DNA from: Clostridia bacterium
GTDB taxonomy: Bacteria; Bacillota; Clostridia; Oscillospirales; Acutalibacteraceae
Assembly: GCA_017441385.1 (NCBI GenBank)
Contig: JAFRXY010000091.1
Coordinates: 1-56,012 of the forward strand
Direction: 5' to 3'
DNA length: 56,012 nucleotides
Shown here: positions 16,912 through 26,885 of the stretch, in pieces
Numbering within the stretch: the first letter of the stretch is position 1
Layout: every line of letters begins with the position of its first letter
Notes under the pieces: model-generated
Databases searched by the model: none
What the model was told of the DNA's origin: nothing
What the model saw: the letters and a program-made list of their open reading frames with translations, nothing else
Position numbers and translations under genes: made by a program

Positions 16912-17805
16912 TCACTTTGTGCAAAGCTGCACAAACCACAGGCACCACAAATGCAAGGGGTAAAACGCGTAGAACAGATATTTTACGCATTTACCCCTTT
17001 TGTCGCCCCTTTTTCCGTTGTAGAGCAGACACGGAATAAACGCGAGCGGCGCGTACATCTGCCTCTGCTTGAAATAATACAGCTCCGCGTCCGGATTGTT
17101 CACCAGATTGGTCGCGACATTATGCAGATTGATACGGATATATTCGACCCCGCCGGATTCATTCCTGACGGCGATAAAGAAACAGAAGAACACAAAGGTC
17201 AGCAAAGTAAATCCGATCCATGCGTCGGCAGGCCGCTTTCTCAGCAGCCAGAACAGCAGAATCGCCGCCACGCCGTATTCGCCGTAATCGGTGCCCATCC
17301 AGTAGGCGGCGTAATAGCAGAAGGCGCAGAGCGGCAGCCCGAAGACAACGCAGGCCGCCCTGTTCTCCGCCCATTTTTCTTTCCCCAGCCTGCGAAAAAC
17401 CCCCTGCGGGAGTCCGCTGATCGAATAGACCGCCGCCAGCCCGAGAAACAGCGTAAAGAACACATTGACATTGTCAGGCGAATACCACGGACTGCCGTGC
17501 ACCAGATTGTAGGGAGGCGTGCTGATCAAGGCAAACAGGGCAAGATTGGCGAGATATTTCGGCATGGAACGCGTGTAGTACGCCCCCTCCGCCAACAGAT
17601 AGCAGAAGATGGGGAAGGCCAGCCTTCCGACCGAACGCACCGGCCAGTAGGCGGGGTCGCTCTGTTGGAGCAGAAACGCGCCGATGTGATCGATCAGCAT
17701 AATCGCCATTGCCAGCGTTTTCAGCATGTCGGCATTGCATGCGGTGTTAAGCCGCATGACCCCGCCCTGCTTTGAAAGGATATTTCCGTTCAATCTTTCT
17801 TCCAT
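16912..17805 (-). CDS. TraX family membrane protein
   Basis: 297 residues from ATG 17805, with GAAGGAG eight bases upstream inside the end of the asparaginase gene. DMLKTLAMAIMLIDHIGAFL near the N-terminus, RLAFPIFCYLLAEGAYYTR, and FYPLHLWCLW at the end are TraX features. Eight or so hydrophobic segments. TraX of plasmid F acetylates pilin, but chromosomal members in Firmicutes occur away from conjugation genes and probably acetylate surface molecules. Translation is likely coupled to the upstream asparaginase. The 18-base gap to the convergent acyltransferase leaves little room for a terminator. Confidence 0.85.
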   Translation of the reverse strand: MEERLNGNILSKQGGVMRLNTACNADMLKTLAMAIMLIDHIGAFLLQQSDPAYWPVRSVGRLAFPIFCYLLAEGAYYTRSMPKYLANLALFALISTPPYNLVHGSPWYSPDNVNVFFTLFLGLAAVYSISGLPQGVFRRLGKEKWAENRAACVVFGLPLCAFCYYAAYWMGTDYGEYGVAAILLFWLLRKRPADAWIGFTLLTFVFFCFFIAVRNESGGVEYIRINLHNVATNLVNNPDAELYYFKQRQMYAPLAFIPCLLYNGKRGDKRGKCVKYLFYAFYPLHLWCLWFVQLCTK

Positions 17806-17818
17806 CCCTTCCACTCCT

Positions 17819-18877
17819 TCAACCGTTGTGTCTGCCGATCATTTCATACCAGACACAGCTCTTCATGAATTCATCCGGGTCGGCTGCCGGCAGATTATAG
17901 GCCAGCACCGCCTTGGCATAGGCCGCTTCGGGGGACATGTCGTAGAATCGCCTGATTCCCAGCCCTTCCATACCTGCCTGTGTGGAATAAATCTCGCTTT
18001 CGCCGCTCTTGAAGGAGCCGAGCCACAGAATGGCGCCGCAATCGCGGCATCTGAGGGCGAATGCAGACAGCGATGTATTCTCCCCCACAGTGCATGCCGT
18101 CGCGCAGTGATATCCGTAATGCACCACCGCCGCAAAGCCGCGCGGGTCAACGGCCGTGTAATCCATTCCGGGATAGGAACGCAGCAGCATGATTTTTTTC
18201 GCCGCGAGATCTACCCCTTCTCCGGCGATCGGCCGCCATCCGCCTTGGAAGGAAGCGGGCGCGGGATTCACCGGCGACAGTTCCGGAAGAAATTGTCCTT
18301 CCTCCACCCTGCCGAAGCAGCCTCCGCCGAAGGACGAAAATTCGTCTGCATAGCAGTCCGCCGAGAGCAGCCTCGTGGCTAGATAAAAAACCTGTGCGCC
18401 GTCGGAATTCCTGCGGTAGGAAACAAATACTCCCTTCCATCCGCCGGTAAGGATAAAGTCCACCGCCGCGCGGAAATTGGGCATGGCGTTGCTAGCCGGG
18501 TCATCCACCGGACGGTCGGCGGCTGTCAGCACGATCGGGCATTCCGTGTGTCGCAGGAGCATTCCCATGGCCGCCGCCGTGTAGGCAAGGGTGTCCGAGC
18601 CGTGGGTCATGATAATTCCGTCATAGGAGGAAGTATCCACGGAATAAAGCGAATGATACAGCACATTCCACACATCGCAGGTGAGATTTTCGCTGAGAAT
18701 GCTGCACGGGTTGATGACTTCCAGCTCACAGCCGGCATATTCCGGGTATTTTTTCCGAAACGCCCGAATCAATCTATATGGAGAATCCCCTTCGATTCCC
18801 CTGACTCCGTCGCTGCATCTGCTTCCGATGGTTCCGCCCGTCAGCACGACAAGAATGTTTCCTTTTCTTTCCGTCAA
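17819..18877 (-). CDS. Type I L-asparaginase family protein
   Basis: 352 residues from a TTG start at 18877 with GGAG eight bases upstream. VVLTGGTIGS near the N-terminus holds the first catalytic Thr and MTHGSDTLAYTAAAM the second Thr with Asp, the two asparaginase signatures. It converts asparagine to aspartate and ammonia. No signal peptide, so it is cytoplasmic. It forms a two-gene unit with the TraX gene. Confidence 0.87.
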   Translation of the reverse strand: MTERKGNILVVLTGGTIGSRCSDGVRGIEGDSPYRLIRAFRKKYPEYAGCELEVINPCSILSENLTCDVWNVLYHSLYSVDTSSYDGIIMTHGSDTLAYTAAAMGMLLRHTECPIVLTAADRPVDDPASNAMPNFRAAVDFILTGGWKGVFVSYRRNSDGAQVFYLATRLLSADCYADEFSSFGGGCFGRVEEGQFLPELSPVNPAPASFQGGWRPIAGEGVDLAAKKIMLLRSYPGMDYTAVDPRGFAAVVHYGYHCATACTVGENTSLSAFALRCRDCGAILWLGSFKSGESEIYSTQAGMEGLGIRRFYDMSPEAAYAKAVLAYNLPAADPDEFMKSCVWYEMIGRHNG

Positions 18878-18973
18878 GCTAATTTCTCCTTTTGTGTTTT
18901 TACTGAATCTATTTTATAATACTTTTTTTATTTAGTCAAGTCAACAAAAAGACCTGAAACTTCCCGATTATGC

Positions 18974-19002
18974 TTGACGAACGGCAAAAAATATGATAGA
19001 CT
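18974..19002 (+). promoter_or_regulatory. Promoter of the mntP riboswitch transcript
   Basis: TTGACG (18974-18979), a 17-base spacer and TAGACT (18997-19002), just before the riboswitch core. Confidence 0.5.
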
Positions 19003-19007
19003 TGTCC

Positions 19008-19150
19008 TTGGTTAAGGGAGTAGTCGGCACGCGGCCCCGATAAAGGCTGTGTGTGATAAAGTCGACATACTGAAACGGAAGTTTCCGGCTTTGTACGAAA
19101 CGGCGAGACTTATCTGCTTTTTTTCGAGGCAGGTAGGTTTCGCCTTTTTT
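19008..19150 (+). promoter_or_regulatory. yybP-ykoY manganese riboswitch with terminator
   Basis: GGTTAAGGGAGTAG opens the aptamer and GTACGAAACGGCGAGACTT closes it, the two conserved halves of the yybP-ykoY class, which binds Mn2+. The 3' half continues into a 16-base stem (19102-19117 with 19129-19144, three G-U pairs) followed by TTTTTT, so ligand binding can disrupt termination. It sits 40 bases before an MntP-type exporter, the expected target. Confidence 0.9.
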
Positions 19151-19190
19151 GTTTGCTTTCTTAACAATTCATCTCACGGAGGAATCAGCA

Positions 19191-19757
19191 ATGAATTGGT
19201 TTGATCTGTTCGTCATCGCAGTTGGGCTTTCCATGGACGCCTTCGCCGTCTCGGTGTGCAAGGGGCTTGCCGTTCCGAAAATCGGCAAGCGGCACGTCAT
19301 GACCGTAGGAATGTATTTCGGCGGATTTCAGGCGCTCATGCCGGTCATCGGTTATCTTCTGGGCAGGCAGTTTGAATCCATGATCACCAGCATCGACCAC
19401 TGGATTGCCTTTGCGCTTCTCGCCGTCATCGGCGGCAACATGGCGCGTGAAGCTCTTGGCGGCGGCGACGACGAGGAACCCGACGGTTCCTTCGATTTCA
19501 AAACCATGCTTCCGCTGGCGGTGGCCACCAGCATCGACGCACTGGCGATCGGCGTGACCTTCGCTTTTCTCAATGTCAATATCATTCCCGCCGTCCTGCT
19601 TATCGGCGCCACCACCTTCGTCCTGTCCGCCGGAGGTCTTCAGGTCGGCAACGTCTTCGGCACCCGTTACAAGTCCAAGGCGGAGCTTGTCGGGGGAATT
19701 ATTCTGATCTGCCTCGGCGGCAAGATTCTCGTGGAACACATATTCTTCGGCGGCTGA
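19191..19757 (+). CDS. mntP: Manganese efflux pump
   Basis: 188 residues from ATG 19191, with ACGGAGG upstream. MNWFDLFVIAVGLSMDAFAV and, in the second half, LPLAVATSIDALAIGV are the paired halves of the MntP (DUF204) fold, each with a conserved Asp in the membrane. About six transmembrane segments with the central acidic loop GGGDDEEPDG. It exports Mn2+ when levels are high. Control by the manganese riboswitch directly upstream supports the assignment. Confidence 0.95.
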   Translation: MNWFDLFVIAVGLSMDAFAVSVCKGLAVPKIGKRHVMTVGMYFGGFQALMPVIGYLLGRQFESMITSIDHWIAFALLAVIGGNMAREALGGGDDEEPDGSFDFKTMLPLAVATSIDALAIGVTFAFLNVNIIPAVLLIGATTFVLSAGGLQVGNVFGTRYKSKAELVGGIILICLGGKILVEHIFFGG

Positions 19758-19832
19758 TATCTTTCATTGATTGACATCTGATTTTTGACAGTTGTATCAA
19801 CCTATAGTTGACGATACTTGCCCAAACATTGA

Positions 19833-19862
19833 TTGACATTCCACTCCGGAATGGTATATACT
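19833..19862 (+). promoter_or_regulatory. Promoter of ilvC
   Basis: TTGACA (19833-19838) with TATACT (19857-19862) at 18 bases, or TATATA (19855-19860) at 16. The leader has a perfect small hairpin, GGAATTC-GGGT-GAATTCC (19875-19892), and ACAGCT/AGCTGT at about 19901-19918. No T-box or leader peptide is evident. Confidence 0.6.
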
Positions 19863-19913
19863 GGACACATCGCACGGAATTCGGGTGAATTCCACCGGAT
19901 ACAGCTTGGATGA

Positions 19914-20975
<1,062 letters not shown>

Positions 20976-21005
20976 TTCTTTCTTCATCAATAATTGACGC
21001 GCTTC

Positions 21006-21058
21006 GCCGCTGTTCCTTTGCGAATGTGAGTTTATCGCACGGGAGCAGCGGCTTTTTT
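21006..21058 (+). terminator. Terminator of ilvC
   Basis: GCCGCTGTTCC (21006-21016) pairs with GGGAGCAGCGGC (21041-21052), then TTTTTT. Confidence 0.85.
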
Positions 21059-21239
21059 GTATTTTTTTACTTAAATTTCTTCCTCATTTTACCCTATTAC
21101 TTTCAACATTTCATCCGGGACTTGACAAAACAATCGAAAAAACATATAATGAAAAGAGAATACCCACGCAGGCAAAACGGCTTTCAAGAAGGATTGGTTT
21201 ATCCGACGTTAAAATTTTAAATGAAGGGGCTTGATAAAA

Positions 21240-23366
21240 ATGAAAAACCGTCAACTTACACTCGCCCTGCGTACACTGCTTACTTCGGCAGTGATCATCG
21301 CTTTGCTCTCGGTTTCCGTCGGAGCGGTAACGGCCGGAGCTTCCGGCATGAAAACCAACGGCGGCGGCAAAGACATTCTGACCTGCAAGACCGAAACGAT
21401 CGATAACGGTAATGCGGAGCTGAATATCGGCATTGCCAAAAACCGTGACAGCAGTATGTTTTACTTCTACGCCACGCCTCTTACATACGGGAATAATTAC
21501 AAGAGCGAGCTGGACGATTCCGTTTCGATCAATGTATATGACGGGTATGTCGCCAACTTTATCAGCGGTGCGGGCAATATGACCTTTGATGTTACGCTCA
21601 ATCCCCCTATAGTAGTGGAAGGCGCATGCATCATCGAAAACAATCAGGTTTCGGTTGACCTTACTAATGAAAATTTTATTAATGCCAAAAAAGAATGCGA
21701 CCGCAGCGTGGCGTACGGTTCCTGCTGCTTCTGCTACGATCACCCTGAGATTTTCTGGATAAGGGATTATTCGTCCCAGTCTACCATCACATGTCTGGAA
21801 GACGGAAACGGCGGCTACAACGCCGCCATCACCAAAGTCACCGTTACCGCATCGGAAGCCTATTCCGGCGCGGTCAATGAAATAAGCACCGTCCGGGAGG
21901 GTATCGAAAACGCCGTCGATGAAATTACCGTGGGAAATACCAGATATGAAACGGTTAAGAATATCCACGATTATATCTGCACAAATTCCACTTATAACCA
22001 TGCGGCTGCGTCACAGAATGTCGCTTCGGACGCTCATACAATCGCTCCGCTTTTCAACGGTACAAAGAAATTTGTCTGCGAAGGCTATTCCAAATCCTTT
22101 AAGGTGCTTTGCGACAGATTCAACATTCCCTGTGCCCTCGTCATCGGCCAAGGAGGCTCGGAGGCGCACATGTGGACATATGTGAAGATGGACGACAACA
22201 AGTGGTACGCCGTAGACGTTACTTGGGATGACACCGACCAGACTCCTATCTCCGACACCTATTTCCTCAAAGGTTCCAACAACTTTCCCAACCATACTCC
22301 CAATGGCTATGTGACAGTAGACGAAAGCGTGTTCCTGAAATTCCCCGATCTATGCACGTCTGATTATGACGTCAACTGGAATCAGGGAAATACTTCCTCC
22401 ACAGAAAGTTCCTCTTCGTCGGCTTCAAGTTCTTCCTCGTCGGCTTCGAGTTCTTCCTCGTCGGCTTCAAGTTCTTCCTCGTCGGCTTCAAGTTCTTCCT
22501 CGTCGGCTTCAAGTTCTTCCTCGTCGGCTTCGAGTTCTTCCTCGTCGGCTTCAAGTTCTTCCTCGTCGGCTTCAAGTTCTTCCTCGTCGCCTTCAAGTTC
22601 TTCCTCGTCGGCCTCGAGTTCTTCCTCGTCGGCATCGGGTTCCACTTCCAACACTTCGGCATCGGGTTCCACTTCCGATACGTCGGCTTCGCAGTCTTCC
22701 ACAACCCAGACTTCTGCTACACAGCCGCAAACGAATGACATTGCCGTCAAGCTCGACGATCCCAACAACGGCTTCGTAAAATCGGCGCAGATTCCTGAAA
22801 CAGCCAAGGCAAAGGCCGGCAACGACGATGTTGCGCTGGATAAGATCAGAATTATCGTTGAAAAACTTGACGCCACAAAGAAAAAGACTTTCAGCGACGG
22901 CATCAGAAAAATCAATAACAGCTTTGACCCGGACAACTCCATTCTTGAAGTGTATGACATCAAGCTGGTGGACGGCAGCGGCAACACCATCACCATCACG
23001 GAAGGCAAGCTCAAGCTGTGCCTTGTTTTCCCGTCATCACAGACAAAGGCCTACACCAATTATGTCTACTCTGTCTACCATCAGAAGAACGACGGCAATC
23101 TCGAGCGTATTACACCGGTCGCTTACAACGCGCAGGGCGTGTGGTTTGAAAACGACAAGTTCAGCCCCATCGGTCTGGTCAGCATTGAAAAGTCGGGCGG
23201 CAGCGAGCCTTCTCCCGGTACCGGCGAAACGCTTCTCATGACAGTAGTCGCGGTGATTATGCTTGCGCTTGCCACCTGTGCCATCGCGTTTGTCGTGATC
23301 CGGAACAGAAAGTCAGACAGCAAAGACGAACCGGCGGAAACCAAAAACAGCGAAAGCGAAGAATAA
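21240..23366 (+). CDS. Surface-anchored transglutaminase-like protein with Ser-rich stalk and SPGTGE anchor
   Basis: 708 residues from ATG 21240, with AAGGGG ten bases upstream. Signal peptide (residues 1-35). A transglutaminase-like domain at ~235-345 shows the Cys-His-Asp triad: FVCEGYSKSF (Cys280), EAHMW (His310) and AVDVTWDD (Asp326). A stalk of about eleven SSSSSSA units follows at ~390-465. Next is a ~145-residue domain (ending near DKFSPIGLVS) shared with the proteins at 28679 and 31194. The C-terminus is GGSEPSPGTGE, a membrane helix and a basic tail, an LPXTG-like sorting signal with Ser in place of Leu. It probably acts outside the cell as a protease or cross-linker on the wall or on host or diet proteins. 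Confidence 0.85.
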   Translation: MKNRQLTLALRTLLTSAVIIALLSVSVGAVTAGASGMKTNGGGKDILTCKTETIDNGNAELNIGIAKNRDSSMFYFYATPLTYGNNYKSELDDSVSINVYDGYVANFISGAGNMTFDVTLNPPIVVEGACIIENNQVSVDLTNENFINAKKECDRSVAYGSCCFCYDHPEIFWIRDYSSQSTITCLEDGNGGYNAAITKVTVTASEAYSGAVNEISTVREGIENAVDEITVGNTRYETVKNIHDYICTNSTYNHAAASQNVASDAHTIAPLFNGTKKFVCEGYSKSFKVLCDRFNIPCALVIGQGGSEAHMWTYVKMDDNKWYAVDVTWDDTDQTPISDTYFLKGSNNFPNHTPNGYVTVDESVFLKFPDLCTSDYDVNWNQGNTSSTESSSSSASSSSSSASSSSSSASSSSSSASSSSSSASSSSSSASSSSSSASSSSSSASSSSSSPSSSSSSASSSSSSASGSTSNTSASGSTSDTSASQSSTTQTSATQPQTNDIAVKLDDPNNGFVKSAQIPETAKAKAGNDDVALDKIRIIVEKLDATKKKTFSDGIRKINNSFDPDNSILEVYDIKLVDGSGNTITITEGKLKLCLVFPSSQTKAYTNYVYSVYHQKNDGNLERITPVAYNAQGVWFENDKFSPIGLVSIEKSGGSEPSPGTGETLLMTVVAVIMLALATCAIAFVVIRNRKSDSKDEPAETKNSESEE
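22409..22640 (+). repeat. 21-bp tandem repeats encoding the Ser-rich stalk
   Basis: About eleven copies of the 21-base unit TCGGCTTCAAGTTCTTCCTCG with few differences. Each encodes seven residues, one Ala and six Ser. Near-identity suggests recent expansion; unit length keeps the frame. Confidence 0.9.
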
Positions 23367-23402
23367 TCCTTTGGGTTACTCTCACCTTATAAAACAATAC
23401 TA

Positions 23403-23450
23403 CAGGCGGCAGAGTGTTTCTGAGAATTTTCAGAAGGACTCCGCCGCCTG
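23403..23450. terminator. Bidirectional terminator between the surface protein gene and spoIID
   Basis: CAGGCGGC (23403-23410) pairs with GCCGCCTG (23443-23450), with inner CTGA/TCAG. It lies between two convergent genes; the + side continues TTTATTTCTTTT. Confidence 0.75.
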
Positions 23451-23451
23451 T

Positions 23452-24408
23452 TTATTTCTTTTGCAGCTCTGTGCCTTTGTAGTAATGCGCAAGTATCTCG
23501 CGGTAGCTCTTTCCGTCCAGCGCCATCAGGTTGGCGCCGAACTGGCTCATTCCGGCGCCGTGTCCGATTCCTTTCACGTCAAAGACAAACTCATTGCCCT
23601 CGTGTTTCAGGGTGAAGCATGCCGACCGCAGGCCGAAGGCATTCCGCAGCTTCTGGCCGGTGAATGGCTTCCCGCACAGATATTGGCTCATGACATACCC
23701 GGAGTCGGAACGCACACATTCCCCCAGCCATTCCCGCGCGGCCTTGTCGGGCGAAATTCCCAGCTTTTCCCGGCATACGGACGAGAATGCATCCTCCGTC
23801 AGTCTGAGGGCGCTGCGGTATTCCTCGGCGCAGAGATCGCCGCGGCTTTCCACCGGCGCAAGGTAGGGGAATGCGCCTTCCCAGATATTCCCGCCGTATT
23901 CCGTCAGCCCACAGGAAATTTCATGATACGCCGCGAGAATCGGCTCTCCTTCATAGGCGATGTACTCCCCGTACACCTGCCCGACCAGTCTTTCGATACG
24001 GGAATAAGTTTGCGTGTAATTGCTTCCCCATTTTTGTTTCATCTGTTCTCCGGTTAAAAAACTCTGTTCTTCTTGAGGAAAACCGTGGCGCCTGCGGTAT
24101 TGCAGCAGGGTGTATGAAACGACCGCCTGTGCCTTGATCGCCTCGTCGTCGTATTCCGGCGGCATCTGTGAAGCGACGATTCCGCAGAGGAATTCCGCTT
24201 CGCTCACCACTTTCCTCTCCCCCGTTTCCGGAACCGTCACGGTGACAACAGGATTTCTCTCACTCCGCAAACTCAGGCTGCACTGCGAAAGCAGCCTTCC
24301 GATGGAATTGTCCTTCACGTCAAACATCGCAAGCGACACGGCCGGAAGCAATGTCAGGGTCACTGTAAACAAAACGAACAGCGCGATTACCTTTTTCAGT
24401 CTTGCCAT
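23452..24408 (-). CDS. spoIID: SpoIID/LytB-domain protein
   Basis: 318 residues with an N-terminal membrane anchor (residues ~7-27). CGIVASQMPPEYDDEAIKAQ and the C-terminal GIGHGAGMSQFGANLMA with ILAHYYKGTEL are the SpoIID signatures. SpoIID is a lytic transglycosylase acting on glycan strands during engulfment of the forespore, with SpoIIP and SpoIIM. It implies that the lineage forms, or descends from organisms forming, endospores. GGAAGG precedes the ATG. No other sporulation gene is adjacent, so a paralogue of other use is possible. Confidence 0.88.
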   Translation of the reverse strand: MARLKKVIALFVLFTVTLTLLPAVSLAMFDVKDNSIGRLLSQCSLSLRSERNPVVTVTVPETGERKVVSEAEFLCGIVASQMPPEYDDEAIKAQAVVSYTLLQYRRRHGFPQEEQSFLTGEQMKQKWGSNYTQTYSRIERLVGQVYGEYIAYEGEPILAAYHEISCGLTEYGGNIWEGAFPYLAPVESRGDLCAEEYRSALRLTEDAFSSVCREKLGISPDKAAREWLGECVRSDSGYVMSQYLCGKPFTGQKLRNAFGLRSACFTLKHEGNEFVFDVKGIGHGAGMSQFGANLMALDGKSYREILAHYYKGTELQKK

Positions 24409-24443
24409 ATATTTCCTTCCTTTGTTCTATTGCTACGGTGCAA

Positions 24444-24469
24444 CCCAAATCGGGGAAAACCGATTTGGG
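24444..24469. repeat. Perfect inverted repeat upstream of spoIID
   Basis: CCCAAATCGG-GGAAAA-CCGATTTGGG: ten paired bases and a six-base loop, 36 bases before the spoIID start, with no T-run on either strand. It could be an RNA hairpin in the leader or a protein-binding site. The rest of 24409-24719 is AT-rich and holds the promoter listed next. Confidence 0.6.
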
Positions 24470-24541
24470 ATTGGATACTTTATCTGATGCGCACTTACCT
24501 TTTTTTAAAATCTGATTTCCCTGCTGTAAGTTTTTTATCTC

Positions 24542-24570
24542 TTGACTTTATTTGCATATTGGGATAAAAT
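24542..24570 (+). promoter_or_regulatory. Promoter ahead of the gene at 24720
   Basis: TTGACT (24542-24547), a 17-base spacer and TAAAAT (24565-24570). A second TATAAT lies at 24646-24651 without a good -35. Confidence 0.5.
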
Positions 24571-24719
24571 ATAAAGTGATTATTTAACGACCGAACAGTC
24601 CACGCATTATTGTGTCTGTTTTATGTATTTTATGCCGTTTGCTGTTATAATATTCCAGTCAGAAGGAAACCAATATCTCAAATAGCAATGTGCCACATAT
24701 TTTTTTGGGAGGGAACCGG

Positions 24720-26357
24720 ATGAAAATAAGACGTTCGATGGTGGTTTTATTTATAATCGCCTCTCTTGTCATACCTATTTCTTTATATCGCAATATATTT
24801 TCCGAAAACGCTTCGGAGGAATTCGTCAGCACGGTGGGAATTATCAGCAATGTGCTGATGACGGTTTTTCTCATGCTGGTCGTCGCCTTTTCGATTTTCA
24901 GTGACGACTTTCCCCATTCCTACGCGGCCCGGAAGTCGGGAGGACTGGGACTCGTTTCCATGCTGGCAGCTGGCGCGTGCGGATTTTCATCTATTCTGGG
25001 AATGATCAGCGACAATTCGCCCATGTACAGCGGCACAGGCGGCATTGTCTTCCTGCTGCTCGGGCTTCTCACCGTACTGGCGATGATGTTCTATTCCGTA
25101 GGCTTCTTCAAGGGCGAAAACCTGATTCTCTCCTTCCCGGTCGTTCCCATATTGCCGGCGCTGTGGTACGGTTACAGAATGCTCACCGCCTTTCTGCGGT
25201 CGGCTTCCATGGCGGACATCAGCGCGGAACTGCCCGTCATCGCGATGTGTTGTTCCTTCACTATATTTTTCCTGACCATCGGCAAACTCTTCTGCTGCAT
25301 CAATTCCAATTCCATCAAATGGGGCTTTGCCGCCGGGTGTATCGGCATCATGACATCCCTTCTCTACAGCGTGAACTGGCTGGTCAAAGACTGCAAGTCA
25401 ACGGAAGACCTGCTGAGCAATCCGCTGGTGTTTACCGATATCTTCATGGCGCTCTTTGCCATCGGCTCGCTTTTCCACGTTTCCAACCCCGCCGAATATT
25501 TTGACGACGAGGAATGGGACGATTATTTCTATGAAACCTACGACCTTCCCAAGCCCAATCTGATATTGCACACACCTGTCGAGGAGCTGGAGGAAAACAG
25601 CCTTCTGGATTCCGACATCAACGAATCCCCCTACATTCCGGTCAACACATCTATCGGCACGGGCAGAAGGGATCCTCAGAGCAGCTATCCCCCGCAGGCG
25701 GGAGAGCCGCGTCAGCAGCAGCCGCCGAGAAACGCCGTGCCTTCCTACATTGCCAATCCTGCCGCCTATTACGGGCAGTATGCTCAACCCGTCCAGCAGC
25801 AGCCCTATTATCCTCCGGCTTATCCTTCCTATCCGGTTTATCCCTATCAGGGTGTTGTACCCCCCAATGCCGGATACGGCGCGGGATATCCCGCTCAGCC
25901 GCAACCGGTGGAATACGTCAATCCCTACGACGCGGCTGCCGCTCAGTATCAGTACGAACGCAGGCGCTCCGAATTGCAGAGCCGCGAGCTGGAAAAGCTG
26001 ACCGGCGAGGTGGACAATTCCATCGCGCGGCTGCAAAGCAATGTTACCCGCAGCCAGCCGCCTTCCAATCAGTACGTCAACGCCGCGCCGGACGAACGGC
26101 TGAAAGACCGTCCTTCCCCGGCACAGAGCAACACGCGGAATGTCCGTCTGGCGCAGGGCTACAGCCAATCGGGCGAAAGGCTGACCGACCACGTCGACCG
26201 GCTGGAACAGCAGAACCGCCGCGTTCCGACCCAGACCGCCGACGATGACGACGAATACACCTACGAGTATTACTACCCGACCGACATCTCCCGCTACAGC
26301 CCCAATCAATTCAATCCCACCGACAGCGGGCGCGGCAACCAGAGCGGCCGGCGGTAA
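24720..26357 (+). CDS. Polytopic membrane protein with a Tyr/Pro/Gln-rich cytoplasmic tail
   Basis: 545 residues from ATG 24720, with GGGAGGG upstream. About seven hydrophobic segments fill residues 1-250. The tail begins with an acidic DDEEWDDYFYETYD, then becomes Tyr/Pro/Gln-rich at ~300-405 (YGQYAQPVQQQPYY, YPSYPVYPYQG), then includes a probable coiled-coil (YERRRSELQSRELEKLTGEV) and a polar end with DDDDEYTYEYYYP. No family recognised. The tail composition is like the repeat arm of the CPBP protein at 13893, though the membrane parts are unrelated. Confidence 0.75.
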   Translation: MKIRRSMVVLFIIASLVIPISLYRNIFSENASEEFVSTVGIISNVLMTVFLMLVVAFSIFSDDFPHSYAARKSGGLGLVSMLAAGACGFSSILGMISDNSPMYSGTGGIVFLLLGLLTVLAMMFYSVGFFKGENLILSFPVVPILPALWYGYRMLTAFLRSASMADISAELPVIAMCCSFTIFFLTIGKLFCCINSNSIKWGFAAGCIGIMTSLLYSVNWLVKDCKSTEDLLSNPLVFTDIFMALFAIGSLFHVSNPAEYFDDEEWDDYFYETYDLPKPNLILHTPVEELEENSLLDSDINESPYIPVNTSIGTGRRDPQSSYPPQAGEPRQQQPPRNAVPSYIANPAAYYGQYAQPVQQQPYYPPAYPSYPVYPYQGVVPPNAGYGAGYPAQPQPVEYVNPYDAAAAQYQYERRRSELQSRELEKLTGEVDNSIARLQSNVTRSQPPSNQYVNAAPDERLKDRPSPAQSNTRNVRLAQGYSQSGERLTDHVDRLEQQNRRVPTQTADDDDEYTYEYYYPTDISRYSPNQFNPTDSGRGNQSGRR

Positions 26358-26381
26358 TTTTCTCCCAATCAACAGAAACAT

Positions 26382-26417
26382 CCCCCGATTTCGTGTGATA
26401 TCGCGTGAAATCGGGGG
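26382..26417. terminator. Bidirectional terminator
   Basis: CCCCCGATTTC (26382-26392) and GAAATCGGGGG (26407-26417) form a perfect 11-base stem. The + side continues ATTGTATTTTG. Confidence 0.75.
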
Positions 26418-26446
26418 ATTGTATTTTGTATCGTTGAAGGGTAATT

Positions 26447-26697
26447 CTAATCCGTTTCCTCGCCGGTAATGAGGGTGCTTTCCTCCCACGAGGCGGAATG
26501 CTGTTGATGATGTTGCATGTCACGCGGATAAACCATGCCTTTGCGTGCTGCTCGTCCCTGAAACGCGGCTCCTTGTCTATGTATCGGTAAAATACCTCCT
26601 GATATACGTCGTCCGCGTCAGAATAACTGACACGCGACCTGGCTAGATTCATCACCAGCGTGGAATACTGAGCGATGATTTCTTCGGGTGTTGTCAT
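26447..26697 (-). pseudogene. Remnant of an ECF sigma factor gene (region 2 only)
   Basis: From ATG 26697 (AAGGAGG 11 bases upstream) the frame gives MTTPEEIIAQYSTLVMNLAR, then DADDVYQEVFYRYI and HAKAWFIRVTCNIIN, a clear sigma-70 region 2 with its -10-binding helix. After that the homology stops. A shifted frame continues SASWEESTLITGEETD to a stop at 26447, and region 4 (-35 recognition) is absent. The best reading is an internal deletion with frameshift, leaving the two ends of the gene. Without a shift the frame runs on to 26311 through the neighbouring terminator. A region-2-only product could still bind core polymerase, but decay is more likely. Confidence 0.65.
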
Positions 26698-26885
26698 GGC
26701 AATGAATACCTCCTTACACAGATAACACGCTTGAGAAAACAAAAATGTATGAATAAATTGTAAATCATTCCCGGAAGTTTCCCCCCATTTTTATGTGAAC
26801 TGATGTATATTCCACGAGAAATCACAAATACCGATGATATGATGTGGTTTTTAAAAAATATTTATCTGGTTTTTAAAACTAGGTA

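Noticed and set aside
16912-17805. TraX as evidence of a conjugative element
   Set aside because: No relaxase, coupling protein or integrase nearby, and TraX genes are common on Firmicutes chromosomes.
22382-23014. 210-residue minus-strand acidic frame (DEEELEADEEE)
   Set aside because: Mirror of the Ser-rich repeat in the surface protein gene. No start signals.
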